This document shows positions 44,606-55,339 of a DNA stretch of 64,000 nucleotides, piece after piece (positions within the stretch are counted from its first letter, which is position 1; each line of letters begins with the position of its first letter). The DNA is from Callorhinus ursinus (taxonomy: Eukaryota; Chordata; Mammalia; Carnivora; Otariidae): assembly GCF_003265705.1 (NCBI RefSeq), contig NW_020312859.1, forward strand, positions 1,932,174 through 1,996,173, read 5' to 3'. The position numbers and the translations under genes are program-made. Below the pieces are notes generated by a model that worked only from the letters and a program-made list of their open reading frames with translations, was not told where the DNA came from and did not search any database.

Positions 44606-47402
44606 CTGGAGAGAAAAAGGAGCAAGGGGAAGCGGGCAGAGAGGATGCCAGGTGAACACTTGTCCACAACATGATCTCCCACCACCCTCCCCCTGTGTCA
44701 CAAAGTGGACAGCTGCCTGCTGGCCTTGATCTTGGGGCACCTAGGAAAACCGCCCGCAAGCCCCTCCTCCTCCAGCTCCCTCCATCCTTGACTTTGGAAT
44801 GACTCAACACCACACTGCTGGTAGAAGTAAAACCAAGACTTGAGCCCAGGCTGTGACCGTCCATTTACACACACACACTTCCTGGGTCAAGGATAAGGGA
44901 GCTGGGCTCAATTCCCAGGAGCCCCAAGAGCAAGCCCAGCCAAAGGTCAAACACAGGCACAGAACTGGCTGATCAGCTGCACAGGACAGGAGTGGCTGAC
45001 TTCCTAGCACAGAGAAACACATTCCCTTGAAAAGGGCAGGAGGTCTGGACACTGGGCTTCCCCAGGACAAAAGGGAATCAGGAAGGTCTTACTGACAAAA
45101 CACTCCACTGTGGATAGAGGATCTACTCTCTACAGAGATACTTTCTGTGTGTTATTTCATTTAGCCCCCATGTCAGTCCCACAAAGTTTGGGATTATCAT
45201 TCCCATTTTGATGACGAGAGAGCAGAGGCCCGGAGACGCAAAGCAACTTGCTGAGGATCACACAGCTAGCAGATGGGCAGAACAAAGATTCTAGTTCAGG
45301 AAGCCATCTGGCCCCATCCCTCTTCCTGCCTCAGTCTGTACATCTGAGACGACAAAAAAAAAAAAAAAAAAAAAGCAAAGACTGCACCTAACAGCAGGCA
45401 TGCCTTCTGTCCCCCTCCACCTTACTCATCTGTCTGTCTGTCTGCCTGCCTGTCTTTCTTAATCCTCACCTCTCCTTCTGATCCTCCTCTCTGTGTTCAA
45501 TTAGAAGCCTCCAGACCCAGCAGCTGCCCCTGATGGGCCAGTCCTCCCTCTACCTCCCAGCTCCCGGCTCCTAAGTCTGAGGTCTCTATTACAAACCATC
45601 CCAGCACCTACTGGCATCTTGGGAGAAATAACGGAGAGGGAAAATCCCTGGGGCTGTATTCTGGCTAAAGACCAGTAATCACAACAGCTTGGTGCCCCAG
45701 GTCATATCCCTGCTTCTAGTCCTCAGTTTTTCCCTGTGAAAAATGAGAAGCTTGAATTTCATGTTGTCTAAGGCCACCCCCTGCTCTGATGAGCGTCCCC
45801 ATAGCCTGGGGGAGAGAGTGAGCTCTACCAAGGACATTTTGTGGACCACCAGCGCTTTCGCATAGTTCTTGCTCTCAATATTTAGAGTGGAAGAGATTGT
45901 TTTAAATACAGGACGAGAGGAGGGGTGTTCAGGGAGGAGTTCTGATTTCCTTCAAACCAGCCTTCCAGAAGGGGCAAGAGTTGAAGCCCTTCACTATGAC
46001 TCCCGCGAAACCATGGAGTGACGGTGCGACGTTGGGCAAGAGCCTTTCTGTTCTGACACTCACAACCACATCTTTAAGATAGGCTGGGCGCTCTCCTTAA
46101 TGTGTAAAGTCTCATTTTTTCCCTCTGGACAGAGGAATCTGGGGAGTCTTGCTAGGCCAGGCGCTCCAAGTCCTTCCCCCAGAGCTGGGGGAGGCCCCAG
46201 GGGAGGGACTCCGAGAGGGCTGGGCGCCCCAGGTCTTGGGAGCCAGCCGGCTCACCAGCCCCGGGCTTTCCCGGGGCTCCAACCCGCCGGGGAGGAAACT
46301 GTGAACCGGGTGCTTTGACCTCCGGGAACACCGTCCCAGCTGGTGCTTGCCCGGAAGCCCGTCACACACCAGGGAATGGAATCCAGCCAGGGGTGGGGGA
46401 CCTCCTCCCCCCCGCCACACACACCCACACCCCTGGCTGAGCTTCAGCGACGCCTTTTGTCTCCCTGGGGCCCCGCGAGGAAGCACGCGGCGAATCTGGT
46501 TCCATCCGCCTCGACTCTGCAGGGGTCCCTGGGGTTGGGGGGGGGTACCCTGTGCCCCGATCCCGGCGCTCTGCCTCCTCCAGCCCACCGCGCCCTTCCC
46601 CGCCCCGCCCCGGGCGCCTACCGTTGGGCAGGTGGCAGATGGTGGCGCAGCCGGCCTGGCAGCACTTGAGGTTGTCCGCACATTGGGCGTCGGAGAGGCA
46701 CTCCTGCGTGCAGTTCAGGTCTGCCTGTAGCTGGGGGCACACGCCTTTCTTCTCCGCTTCTCCGCCTGGGAGGCGCACGGTCAGTGGGGCGCGGAGACCT
46801 AGTCCCGGAGGACGCCCACCTCCTGCTCCCAGGGCCGCAGATCTCAAGCTCCAAGGAAATCTCAGTCTCTGGCCCTGGGCGCCCCCCTTACAGCCTTCAG
46901 AGGGCCCCACCTCCAGGCCTGGGGGCCCCGACACCTGGAAGTACGGGGGGGTTACCTAACCCTCATCCTCAGAGCCCTCAATCTTTAGGGGACCCCCACA
47001 GAGCTGAACATCCAGGAGCTCCCGACGTCTAGGCAGAGGGTACCCCCACCGGCCACTAGGTCTCCACCTTTAGCACAGAGCCTCTGCTCCAAATTTCAGC
47101 CTTCAGTGGTCTCCCCCTCCTCCAGCACATTGGACCCCACACCCTAAGCTCCAAGGGTCACCACCTTCAGGAACCAGGGAATCCTCAAATTTTAGTCTTC
47201 ATGGGTCTCCCCACTTCTGCCCCAAGAATCCCCATTTCTCCAGCTCCCAGAAAGACTACGTGCGCCTTGGCCGGGCCCTGTCCTGGCCCTCCTGGAGTGG
47301 CCGGCTGTCCCCGCCCCGCTCACCTGGGACTCGGGGGAGGCCGAACAGCAGCAGGCCGAGGAGGAGGGCGACAGCGAGAGGACCTGGGTGGCAGGCGGGC
47401 AT
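44454..47402 (-). CDS. WFDC2: WFDC2 / HE4, two-WAP-domain secreted protein, coding part
   Basis: Minus-strand coding exons are 47402-47324, 46765-46622 and 44605-44454, giving 124 residues, the length of human HE4. The leader is [20 protein letters not shown]. The first WAP domain contains an N-glycosylation site NCT, and the second ends [16 protein letters not shown]. Each WAP domain has eight cysteines at standard spacing. Introns are phase 1 with GT/AG ends. A separate 3' UTR exon lies at 42150-41990. HE4 is an epithelial secretory protein abundant in epididymis and airway, with proposed antiprotease and antimicrobial roles (family knowledge). It is transcribed towards SPINT3, as in human. 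Confidence 0.97.
44606..46621. other. WFDC2 intron 2, with antisense MIR, A-run and (TCTG)n
   Basis: MIR-like CACACAGCTAGCAGATGG near 45140-45310 (antisense), A-run 45354-45374, and (TCTG/CCTG)n at 45428-45457. GC content rises towards 46.1 kb and above. Confidence 0.55.
46622..46765 (-). CDS. WFDC2: WFDC2 exon 2, first WAP domain
   Basis: Encodes [43 protein letters not shown] and HLPN. Eight cysteines, five residues before CysCys. Asn-Cys-Thr is the glycosylation sequon known from HE4. Acceptor CCTCCCAG, donor GTAGGC. Confidence 0.96.
46766..47323. other. WFDC2 intron 1
   Basis: Short GC-rich intron. Repeated CTCCAG/CTTCAG-type phrases give a loosely repetitive texture. No element identified. 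Confidence 0.4.
47324..47402 (-). CDS. WFDC2: WFDC2 exon 1, signal peptide
   Basis: Met-Pro-Ala-Cys start with a leucine-rich core and the end LPRVPG; donor GTGAGC. Lies inside GC-rich promoter sequence. The last base starts a glycine codon completed in exon 2. Confidence 0.95.
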
Positions 47403-47530
47403 GGTGCTGTGCCGGGGCGGGGTGCAGGTGTGAGCCGCCGCCCGGATGCGGGGATTTAACCACGCGCGCAGGGGCGTGGGGTAGGGGTGGGGCCGCGCGG
47501 GCGTGGGGGGAGGGGGCTCAGTGGCCACCG
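47403..47530 (-). promoter_or_regulatory. WFDC2 promoter and 5' UTR, GC-rich
   Basis: Upstream of the WFDC2 ATG the sequence is rich in CpG and GGGCGGGG-type boxes. A TATA-like GGTTAAATCC lies at about 47459-47450 on the minus strand, roughly 50 bases before the ATG, which would place the start site near 47425. CpG density stays high from about 46.1 to 47.5 kb. The start site itself is inferred. Confidence 0.5.
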
Positions 47531-47989
47531 CGGACGGGCTGCCACCTCAGGCCATTTCACAATCCCCTGGGATCAGGTGTCACTCTTGGCCCCGGTGGGA
47601 ACCAGGAACCTGAGCAGTTTCCAGGCCTGGCGCAGCTCGACCAGCTGCAGCCGGACCCTTGTCCACTCCTCCCCTCTCTCCTCCCCCCTGGGGCCTGAGC
47701 GTAGGGCTGCGGTGGCCAGGGCCGGGCCCAGGACTCCTGGGTCTCCGGGTAATGCCCGGGGAGGGAAGGACGCAGCCCACAGGGAGGCAAATAGAGCCTG
47801 CAGATTAAGTGGTTGGCTCTGGGGCAGCCAGAGAGCGCAGATCTCCGTTTAAGGATTCATGATGGAGGTCTAGTGTAGTCATACAGAGCACATAGTGGAG
47901 GGCTACAGAAAAAACAGTTATTATTGATAAATGAACCCATTTGACTCAAGAAACCGAGGCCCATGAAAGTGAAACACCTAACAATCTCA

Positions 47990-48325
47990 AGCCGTTTTGA
48001 ATGTGTGTTTCTCTCTTCCTTTCTTTTTTCTTTTTTTTTCTTTTCTTTTCTNNNNNNNNNNNNNNNNNNNNNNNNNNNNNNNNNNNNNNNNNNNNNNNNN
48101 NNNNNNNNNNNNNNNNNNNNNNNNNNNNNNNNNNNNNNNNNNNNNNNNNNNCTTCTTCTTCTTTTCTTCTTCTTCTTCTTCTTCTTCTTCTTCTTCTTCT
48201 TCTTCTTCTTTTCTTCTTCTTCTTCTTCTTCTTCTTCTTCTTTTCTTCTTCTTCTTCTTTTCTTCTTCTTCTTCTTCTTCTTCTTCTTCTTCTTCTTCTT
48301 CTTCTTCTTCTTCTTCTTCTTTTAT
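47990..48325. repeat. (TTC)n / (GAA)n repeat containing an assembly gap
   Basis: Pyrimidine-rich TTTCTTTT run, then 100 N at 48052-48151, then about 170 bases of nearly pure CTT units with occasional CTTTT. The true length is unknown; the round 100 N suggests a placeholder. Confidence 0.95.
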
Positions 48326-48676
48326 TTTCTTCCTCTTTTCCACACCAACACTCTACCAGGGCCGACTGTGTGCCAAGCTCTGCGCTCACTGCCTCATGGA
48401 GTCTCACGGATCTTCCCAGCAAACTAGGAATAGAGATACCATCAGTTGTATATGCCAGATGAACCAGACATTCAGAGGTTTAGACCCTTCCCCCAAGGTC
48501 CCATGCCAAGCTCTAGAGACAAGGTTTTGAACCCACACCTCCTTCCCCCAAGCCCTTATTTTGTTGGTTTTTTTCCCCCATTCTCTCATAAATATTCACT
48601 AGGTGCCTAATGCGTGACACCTATAGAGCAAGACAATTGGGGTAGAGAAAGTAATTAAAGTAATTAAAGCACTGAC

Positions 48677-48887
48677 TGGGGCGCCTGGGTGGCTCAGTCG
48701 TTAAGCGTCTGCCTTCGGCTCAGGTCATGATCCCAGGGTCCTGGGATCGAGCCCCGCATCGGGCTCCCTGCTCCGTGGGAAGCCTGCTTCTCCCTCTCCC
48801 ACTCCCCCTGCTTCTGTTCCCTCTCTCGCTGTGTCTCTCTGTCAAATAAATAAATAAAATCTTTAAAAAAATAAAAATAAAAAAAAT
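48677..48887 (+). mobile_element. Can-SINE
   Basis: Target duplication AAAGCACTGAC at 48666-48676 and 48888-48898. Confidence 0.93.
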
Positions 48888-49435
48888 AAAGCACTGACCG
48901 CGGGGTAGTGGGGTCTGGTGTGACTCCCATCTTCATTATTTCCTGGCTGAGGAACATTAAATGAATCACTTCTCCGTTCTGAGCTTCTATTCTGCCATCC
49001 ACAAAGATGATAATAACATAAGAATTCGGGGAGAACATGAATGTAATGTTCCTGCCATGGAATAGCTGTGTATTCATTGAGGGCTAGGTCCACATGATTG
49101 ACATAGGAACTCCAGCCAGACACACAGCAGGTAGTAGATAAACGGCTCTGAGTGCACTCCACAACTAAGGAGGCTGATAAGGATATACCCAAGCCTTAGA
49201 ATCCAGGCTGGCAAACGCCAGAATAGAGTTACCCAGGGCATTAGACAAGACCCTTCCCACTCCAACAATCTGAGATTCTGTAAGCCCCAGGAGGTCTTTG
49301 CTGCTGGAGGCTAGAGGGCTTCCGAGGCACTGCCCATTGGGATGACTGGTGAGTAGGGCTTTGGTGACATGTGTGTATCAAGCCACTGTCCCCACAGACG
49401 ACTCCTGGTAAAAGAGGCTAAGAGTACCTCCCCCA

Positions 49436-49845
49436 GGGGCGCCTGGGTGGTTCAGTCGGTTAAGCGGCTGCCTTTGGCTCAGGTCATGATCTTGGGGTCC
49501 TGGGATCGAGTTCAGCATTGGGCTCCCTGCTCAGTGGAGAGCCTGCTTCTTCCTCTCCCTCTGCCCCTCCCCCTTGCTCATGCTCTCTCCATCTCTCTCT
49601 TTCAAATAAATAAACAAAATCTTTTTTAAATTAAGATTTTACTTATTTATTTGACAGAGAGACACAGCGAGAGAGGGAACACAAGCAGGGGGAGTGGGAG
49701 AGGGAGAAGCAGGCTTCCCGCCAAGCAGGGACCCTGATGTGGGGCTCAATCCCAGGACCCTGGGACCATGACCTGAGCTGAAGGCAGACGCTTAACGACT
49801 GAGCCACCAGGTGCCCCAAATAAATAAAATCTTAAAAAAAAAAAA
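49436..49845 (+). mobile_element. Can-SINE, tail split by a second SINE
   Basis: Forward copy whose tail (CAAATAAATAAACAAAATCTT) is interrupted by an antisense copy, and resumes AAATAAATAAAATCTTAAAA near 49818. Outer flanks both carry CCTCCCCCA. Confidence 0.88.
49626..49817 (-). mobile_element. Can-SINE, antisense, nested in a SINE tail
   Basis: TTAAGATTTTACTTATTTAT start and GAGCCACCAGGTGCCCC end. The host SINE tail serves as target duplication. Confidence 0.88.
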
Positions 49846-50413
49846 AGAATGCCTCCCCCAACTTCCCATGCCCGTCCTGGGGAATAAAGGGGTACTGTGG
49901 TTGGGAGGGACGAGGGCTGTTTACTCTGAGCTCAGAGAACAGTTGACAGCAATGAGGCAGAAGCCAGGTGGGGAACAGCACTGGGCACACTCCTGAAACT
50001 CAGTCCAGGGTATGCAGAGGACACTTTGACGAGCAGCCAGTTTTAGCCTTTGGACCCAGTTGGCTACTGGACATTCACAGCTTTGGGCACAGCTTCCGGG
50101 ACCTACCCAGCTCCCCAGGCAGGGAAACCGCCCAACCACAACCCTCCCCAGGCTTCCTGGGTTCCCCACTGGTTGGCCCTCTCTTCCTGCAGGAATGTGG
50201 ATTAGTCTGCGGCTAAGGGGATGAGGTGCGGCCCAAGATGGAGAAGTTTCCTCTACCAATGGCCGATGGCATGAAAAGATGTTTCACTTTTGTGATATTA
50301 GGCTCTGGGCTAGGAACATCCATATATTTTCCCTTCTCCATAAAAAGTAAAAAGGGCAAAGGCTTTAGAACCAAACACATTCAGGTCTAAGTCAGCGATT
50401 GGCTACTTCCTGG

Positions 50414-50791
50414 TGTTAAATAACAAACGTTAAACCAAGTACATTTTAAAGATCTAACTGGCTTTATTAATTGATTCATGAATCAGGCAGCTTCCTATCT
50501 AGCGGGTAGAGGGGAGCTCCAAAGGGCTACAGAAAAGCAAAGGAGCAGAAGAAAGGAAATTATTAACAAAGACCCTATTGTTTTAAGCAAGGTCACCCTC
50601 CCAAGAGGAACAGAAGGGGTCTATCAGTAAATTTCCTAGCACTGATCAGGAAATCCCCATGTTGACTGGTAAAACCTTACGTTTCTAAGGGGTTGAGACT
50701 ATAGTCAGGTTAGGTATTAAGTCTTGCTTTACTGACTTGGGGCCTGAACCTAAGAGACGCCATTTTGGGGCCTGTGGTTCTCTTTCTCTCA
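50414..50791 (-). repeat. ERV1-type LTR, antisense
   Basis: Begins TGTTAAATAACA and ends CTCTCA on the plus strand. On the minus strand it has AATAAA (plus-strand TTTATT near 50463) and is preceded by a purine tract (AAAGGGAG) as expected of a 3' LTR. About 378 bases. It follows antisense retroviral gene pieces at higher coordinates. Confidence 0.65.
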
Positions 50792-51207
50792 AGTACTCCC
50801 TTTGGATCAGAGTCTCAGCTTAAATGAGAGCTGTGCTCAAAACGTAAGGCATTAGCATCACTCTCAGCTCTGATCTGTAGTGCTCACAAATCCCGTTGAC
50901 CCCTCCTTGAGTGATGTACACAGGTCATGATGTTTTTGCTTAATTCCTATGATACTCACAGATTATGACTTCAGGTTCACATGCTTTAAATCGGTCATTT
51001 TCTTTGTTCCTTTTTTGACGTTTCAGTCTTAGGGAGATCATTTGCATGGTGGTTAGTGGCTATGAACACACATTTAAAGCTTGTGAGAGACTAGAACACA
51101 GCAGGAAGATTATTATGATTATTATAAACAGCAAAATTCCCAATATTTGGAGGGCGCTTTGAAGCCATGGTCCCCAAGACCCCAACCAATCAAAATTAAG
51201 TAAGTCA

Positions 51208-51377
51208 GGGCACCTGGGTGGCTCAGTCGGTTAAGCATCTGCCTTCGGCTCAGGTCATGATATCAGGGTCCTGGGATGGAGCCCCACATCGGGCTCCCTG
51301 CTGAGCAGGGAGCCTGTTTCTCCCTTTCCCTGCTCGTTCTCTCTCTCTCAAATAAATAAATAAAATCTTTTTTTAAA
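51208..51377 (+). mobile_element. Can-SINE inside the ERV remnant
   Basis: Flanks AAATTAAGTAAGTCA and AAATTAAATGAGTCA. Inserted in the env-to-LTR part, so it is younger than the provirus. Confidence 0.88.
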
Positions 51378-51379
51378 AA

Positions 51380-51680
51380 ATTAAATGAGTCAAAGAAAGA
51401 CCCCACCGAAGAAATCACTCTTTTAGACCAAGTGGCTTGCTCAGTGATCTTATGTAATTCAGTTCTGACTTCCCCAGAAGTGTTAATCCAGGGATCACAG
51501 GTGGTGTTGGCCACAGCAGACACTTCCTAGTTCAGCTAAAAGATAATCAAGGGCTATTTTATTATCAAGAACAACTTTGGCCAGAGAGTCTAAGGATCTC
51601 TGTTGGGCATCTATTGCTTTAACAGCAGATGTTGCAACAATTTCAAGAATTAAGAAGTTCCTGATCACTTACATTTATAA
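51380..51680 (-). pseudogene. Retroviral envelope TM remnant (endogenous retrovirus)
   Basis: Minus-strand translation recalls the heptad-rich ectodomain of a gammaretrovirus-like transmembrane subunit and the segment after it, but the pieces lie in different frames with stops. Most of env is missing: only about 1 kb separates it from integrase. Non-functional. Confidence 0.6.
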
Positions 51681-52049
51681 GCCTCACTTAACATTTATCC
51701 TTAATCAGGGAGGTAGGAATCTGCCAAAAGGAGTGAGTCCTGAATCATGAAAGCCTCCGGGTAGATCCTTTTTAACTCACGATGTAAATTTCGGGAATGT
51801 CTTATTTTGCTTGAGAAAAGTTAAGGGCGCAGTTAGATTGTCCCCTAGCCTGAAATAAAAAGTTGTTTTAAATTCTAGACGTTAGCCCCCTTCAGAGTGG
51901 CCAGGGAGATCCAGCTGAGGGTGTTGTCTTCCAGGCCAACGCCAGGATAAAGGAAAGGAAAGGAAGGAGAGTGTTGTGTTTAAAGTACGAAGTCAAAAGA
52001 TTTATATGATCTGAAGAGAAACCAGAATAAAGTATGAAGTCGATCAGTC

Positions 52050-53350
52050 ATCTTGGGTGGAAGCAGTCTACCTAGAAGTCAGCTACTTCTCTTCCTCGTC
52101 AACTTGACTTGGAGGTCTCCAGCATCTGTACAGGATCAGGTAGTGAGCCTCCTTTAGCTGTGTGTTGTGTACCCAAGGCTCAATACCTTCTAGTTTTGCA
52201 GCAGTGTTAGTCATCAGGAACACTCGGTAGGGTCCTTTCCAACGGGGCTCGAGGGCTGTCTTCCTCTGATGATGTTTCTAGAATACCCAGTCACCGGGCT
52301 TTAGACTGTGACCAACAGGTTCCTTTGAATTGGGATCTGAGAAGGCTTCTTTTTTTTTTTTAAAGATGTTGCACGTTCTTTTTTTTTTTTTAAGATTTTA
52401 TTTATTTATTTGAGAGAGAGAGAGAATGAGAGATAGAGAGCACGAGAGGGAAGAGGGTCAGAGGGAGAAGCAGACTCCCCGCTGAGCAGGGAGCCCGATG
52501 TGGGACTCGATCCCAGGACTCCAGGATCATGACCTGAGCCGAAGGCAGTCGCTCAACCAACTGAGCCACCCAGGCGCCCCTGAGAAGGCTTCTTTAACCT
52601 GTTGATGACAGGCTTGAGCATAAGACTTTAGAAGCTTAACAGTAGCTGGGCGTACTAGAACAAGACAAGGGATCAGCGGAAGGTTGTATACTGATGGAAT
52701 TCCAAGAAGTCTGCAAGATTTTCATGAGGCGTTATATGATCTGTCCAGTGAAGTGGAAGCTTCATTCACTGGAGATTATAGAAGATATATCCCAAGTGGG
52801 AAACACATTTTTAACATTTTTCTCCCCACACGGTGAGGGCATCAGACTTGCAGCAGGGAAAAGTTTCAACCCATCCCAGAAACCATACAAGCAAGAACAA
52901 AAACATAGTAACCCATACTTGGTGGCTGTTAAAAAATCCAGCGGCAGGTGTTCAAAGTGTCCAGAGGAAGGAGGTCGGAGGCCCCTGGAGAAAAAAACAG
53001 TTTTTCCAGGATTATGGACCTGACAAGTCAGACATTGCTGGTAGACTATTTTTTGCTATATTCTAGAAGTCTTTCCACCAATGTCCATTTATAATTTGAG
53101 TCATCTTAAATGCCCTATGGTGGGCAAAGGAATGCAAACACCAAAAAATGGGGTTTGTCAGGGTAGCCGGGAAGAACCAAGCAGTTGTCTTGGTTTTCCC
53201 ATAGCCCTGTTTGTTTAATTTACAGCCATTCTTTATCCACCTTAATTTCTCTGCTTGAGGAGCTGACTGTTGCCATGTTACCAGGACATCAGGATGGCAA
53301 AGGTCTGGCAATGAGGGGTCATTACTGTAGAAATAGAATGGACTTTACCC
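52050..53350 (-). pseudogene. Retroviral pol remnant: integrase (endogenous retrovirus)
   Basis: On the minus strand, 53350-53060 resembles the RNase H end and the zinc-binding N-terminal part of integrase, 53020-52680 the catalytic core region, and 52640-52050 the C-terminal domain with a WKGPY motif. Frames are broken by stops and shifts, and a Can-SINE interrupts the C-terminal part at 52352-52580. It belongs to a class I (gammaretrovirus-like) element with the LTR at 50414-50791. Reverse transcriptase was not recognised. Confidence 0.7.
52352..52580 (-). mobile_element. Can-SINE, antisense, within ERV integrase
   Basis: Target duplication TGAGAAGGCTTCTT at 52338-52351 and 52581-52594. 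Confidence 0.93.
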
Positions 53351-53753
53351 CCATGTGCCATGATCTTACAAATACAACATTGAGAAAGTTTAGTATTACT
53401 TCTTATTTGACAATGCTTCCCATGCAATTGGACAGGTCAAATCCGCCTAGTTAGTTTAGCCAATCTTTTGGAATGTTCGAGGTCAAAAAGAGTTAAGCAG
53501 ACCAAAAGTCTTAAAAAAAAAAAGTCCTTTAAACAGAGAGAAAACCAAATTCTAATGTTGCGCCAGCTTACTCTTGATCTTAAAACTTACTCATTCCAAA
53601 AGAAATTGTGCAAAAGATACAAATAAACAATTCACTAGTAAGTAAAGTAAAAGAATAAATTTTAAAAACCAAACAAAAAAAACCCAGCAAAAACTGCACC
53701 TTATTCATTCCGATCTTAGTCAGTCCTGACCACACATAAAATTCCTTCCCAAA

Positions 53754-53938
53754 GGGGGCGCCTGGGTGGCTCAGTAGTTTAAGTGGCCGCCTCGATTTCT
53801 GCTCAGGTCGTGATCTCAGGGTCCTGGGATAGAGCCCTACGTCGGGCTCCGTGCTCAGTGGGGAGTCTGCTTGAGGATTCTCTTTGCATCTCCCCCTGCT
53901 TGTGCGAGTTTTCTCTCTCTAAAATAAATCTTTAAAAA
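53754..53938 (+). mobile_element. Can-SINE
   Basis: Flanks AAAATTCCTTCCCA and AAAATTCCTTCTCC. Confidence 0.9.
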
Positions 53939-54038
53939 AAATTCCTTCTCCAAGATTTTTTTTTCATGAAACTTCTACAACTTTCTTTTTCACATTCAAA
54001 TGTTGTCCTCAGTTTTCCCTCTTTAAATAACCACCCCT

Positions 54039-54218
54039 GGGGCACCTGGGTGGCTCAGGTAGTTGCGAGTCTGCCTCTAGATCTCTGCTCAGGTCATGAT
54101 CAAACGGTCATGAGATAGAGCTCTGCACTGGGTGTGGAGCCTGCTTAAGATTCTCTCTCTCCCTCTCTCTCACTCCCTCTCTCTTACTCTCTCTCTCTCT
54201 CTCACTTTCTAAATAAAT
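54039..54218 (+). mobile_element. Can-SINE
   Basis: GGGGCACCTGGGTGGCTCAG head. Flanks AAATAACCACCCCT and AAGTAACCAACCCCT. Confidence 0.9.
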
Positions 54219-55022
54219 AAGTAACCAACCCCTCACTTTAGGACAAAATTACTTTCTTTTCCCTCAATAAAAATGTATTTCTGTTCCTCATATTTTTTTC
54301 TTTTTACCAAAACTACACATCTTACTTTCTTGCATTGTTGTTTCCTTTATTAGAATTTTTAACTCTTAGGAACCTTAATTTCTACTGAAAGCTAATAAGT
54401 AAGCAATTGTGACCTGTTACACCATCATTCAAGAGTAGCAAATTGATAAATGTATTTTACAATTTTTAGAAACGTACATTTCACCACAGTATAGTATAGT
54501 CTTTTAATAAAACAGGTTTACTAACAGACCCAAATTTATCTCTAGTTTCTCTGTAATAAGGAAGCCAAAATTCAGTACGTTCGGTAATTAATGTTACAGT
54601 ATTTTATTTCATTTGGAAATGATCTAGATCTTTAATGAATTTAACTTATCACTTAACCTAACTCAGTAATTACTGTTGTAGTATTTTATCTTATTTGCAA
54701 ATGATCATTAAAGAATGAATTTAACTTATCACTTAACCTAACTCAGCAAAACTTTGAGGTGTTAGGTTACCAAAAAGATTTGGGAGACAATTTAAAGTTT
54801 AGCTAAAAATCATTTTATCTTATTTACACCTGTTTAATTTACTTGTTATTAACAATTATGCTTAGATTACCCATAAAAACTTTGTAAGACATCAAAGTCA
54901 GTGATTCTCTCAAGCTATTTTTTAAAAAATTTTCTTTTGTAACAGAGATCATATCAACTTATTTAACTGAAGTAAAGCCAGGCAGAATAAAAGTCTTAAT
55001 TTTAATACTGATAACTCTGAAG
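54219..55022. other. AT-rich non-coding sequence with a local repeat
   Basis: A roughly 75-base unit containing ATTTAACTTATCACTTAACC occurs twice (about 54576-54660 and 54662-54740). No gene recognised. Confidence 0.5.
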
Positions 55023-55035
55023 ACATGTCTATTTT

Positions 55036-55338
55036 TTTAAGTTTATCTATTTTTAAGATTTTATTTATTCATTTGAGATAGAGAGATACAGAGAGAGAGC
55101 GTGAGCAGGGGGAGAGGCAGAGGGAGAGGGAGAAGCAGGCTCCCCGCTGAGCCAGGAGCCTGAGACATGGTGGGGCTCGATCCCAGGATGAAGGCAGACG
55201 CTTAACCATCTGAGCCACCCAGGCGCCCTGTAAGTTTATTTATTTTTTTAATAATCTCTACACCCGGTGTGGGGCTCCAACTCAGGACCCGGAGATCAAG
55301 CGTCGCAGGCTCCACGGACTGAGTCACCCAGGTGCCCT
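55036..55338 (-). mobile_element. Two nested antisense Can-SINEs
   Basis: Outer copy flanked by ACATGTCTATTTT at about 55023 and 55340. Its tail was hit by an inner copy (about 55047-55230) with target duplication TAAGTTTAT at 55038-55046 and 55231-55239. Confidence 0.85.
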
Positions 55339-55339
55339 A

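Noticed and set aside
46112..46934. Long minus-strand frames around WFDC2 exon 2
   Set aside because: Open because of GC richness. Only the 46622-46765 part, with splice sites and WAP cysteines, is coding.
47946..48530. Several open frames of poly-Ser/Leu/Phe and poly-Glu/Lys
   Set aside because: Products of the TTC/GAA repeat and of reading through 100 N; not genes.
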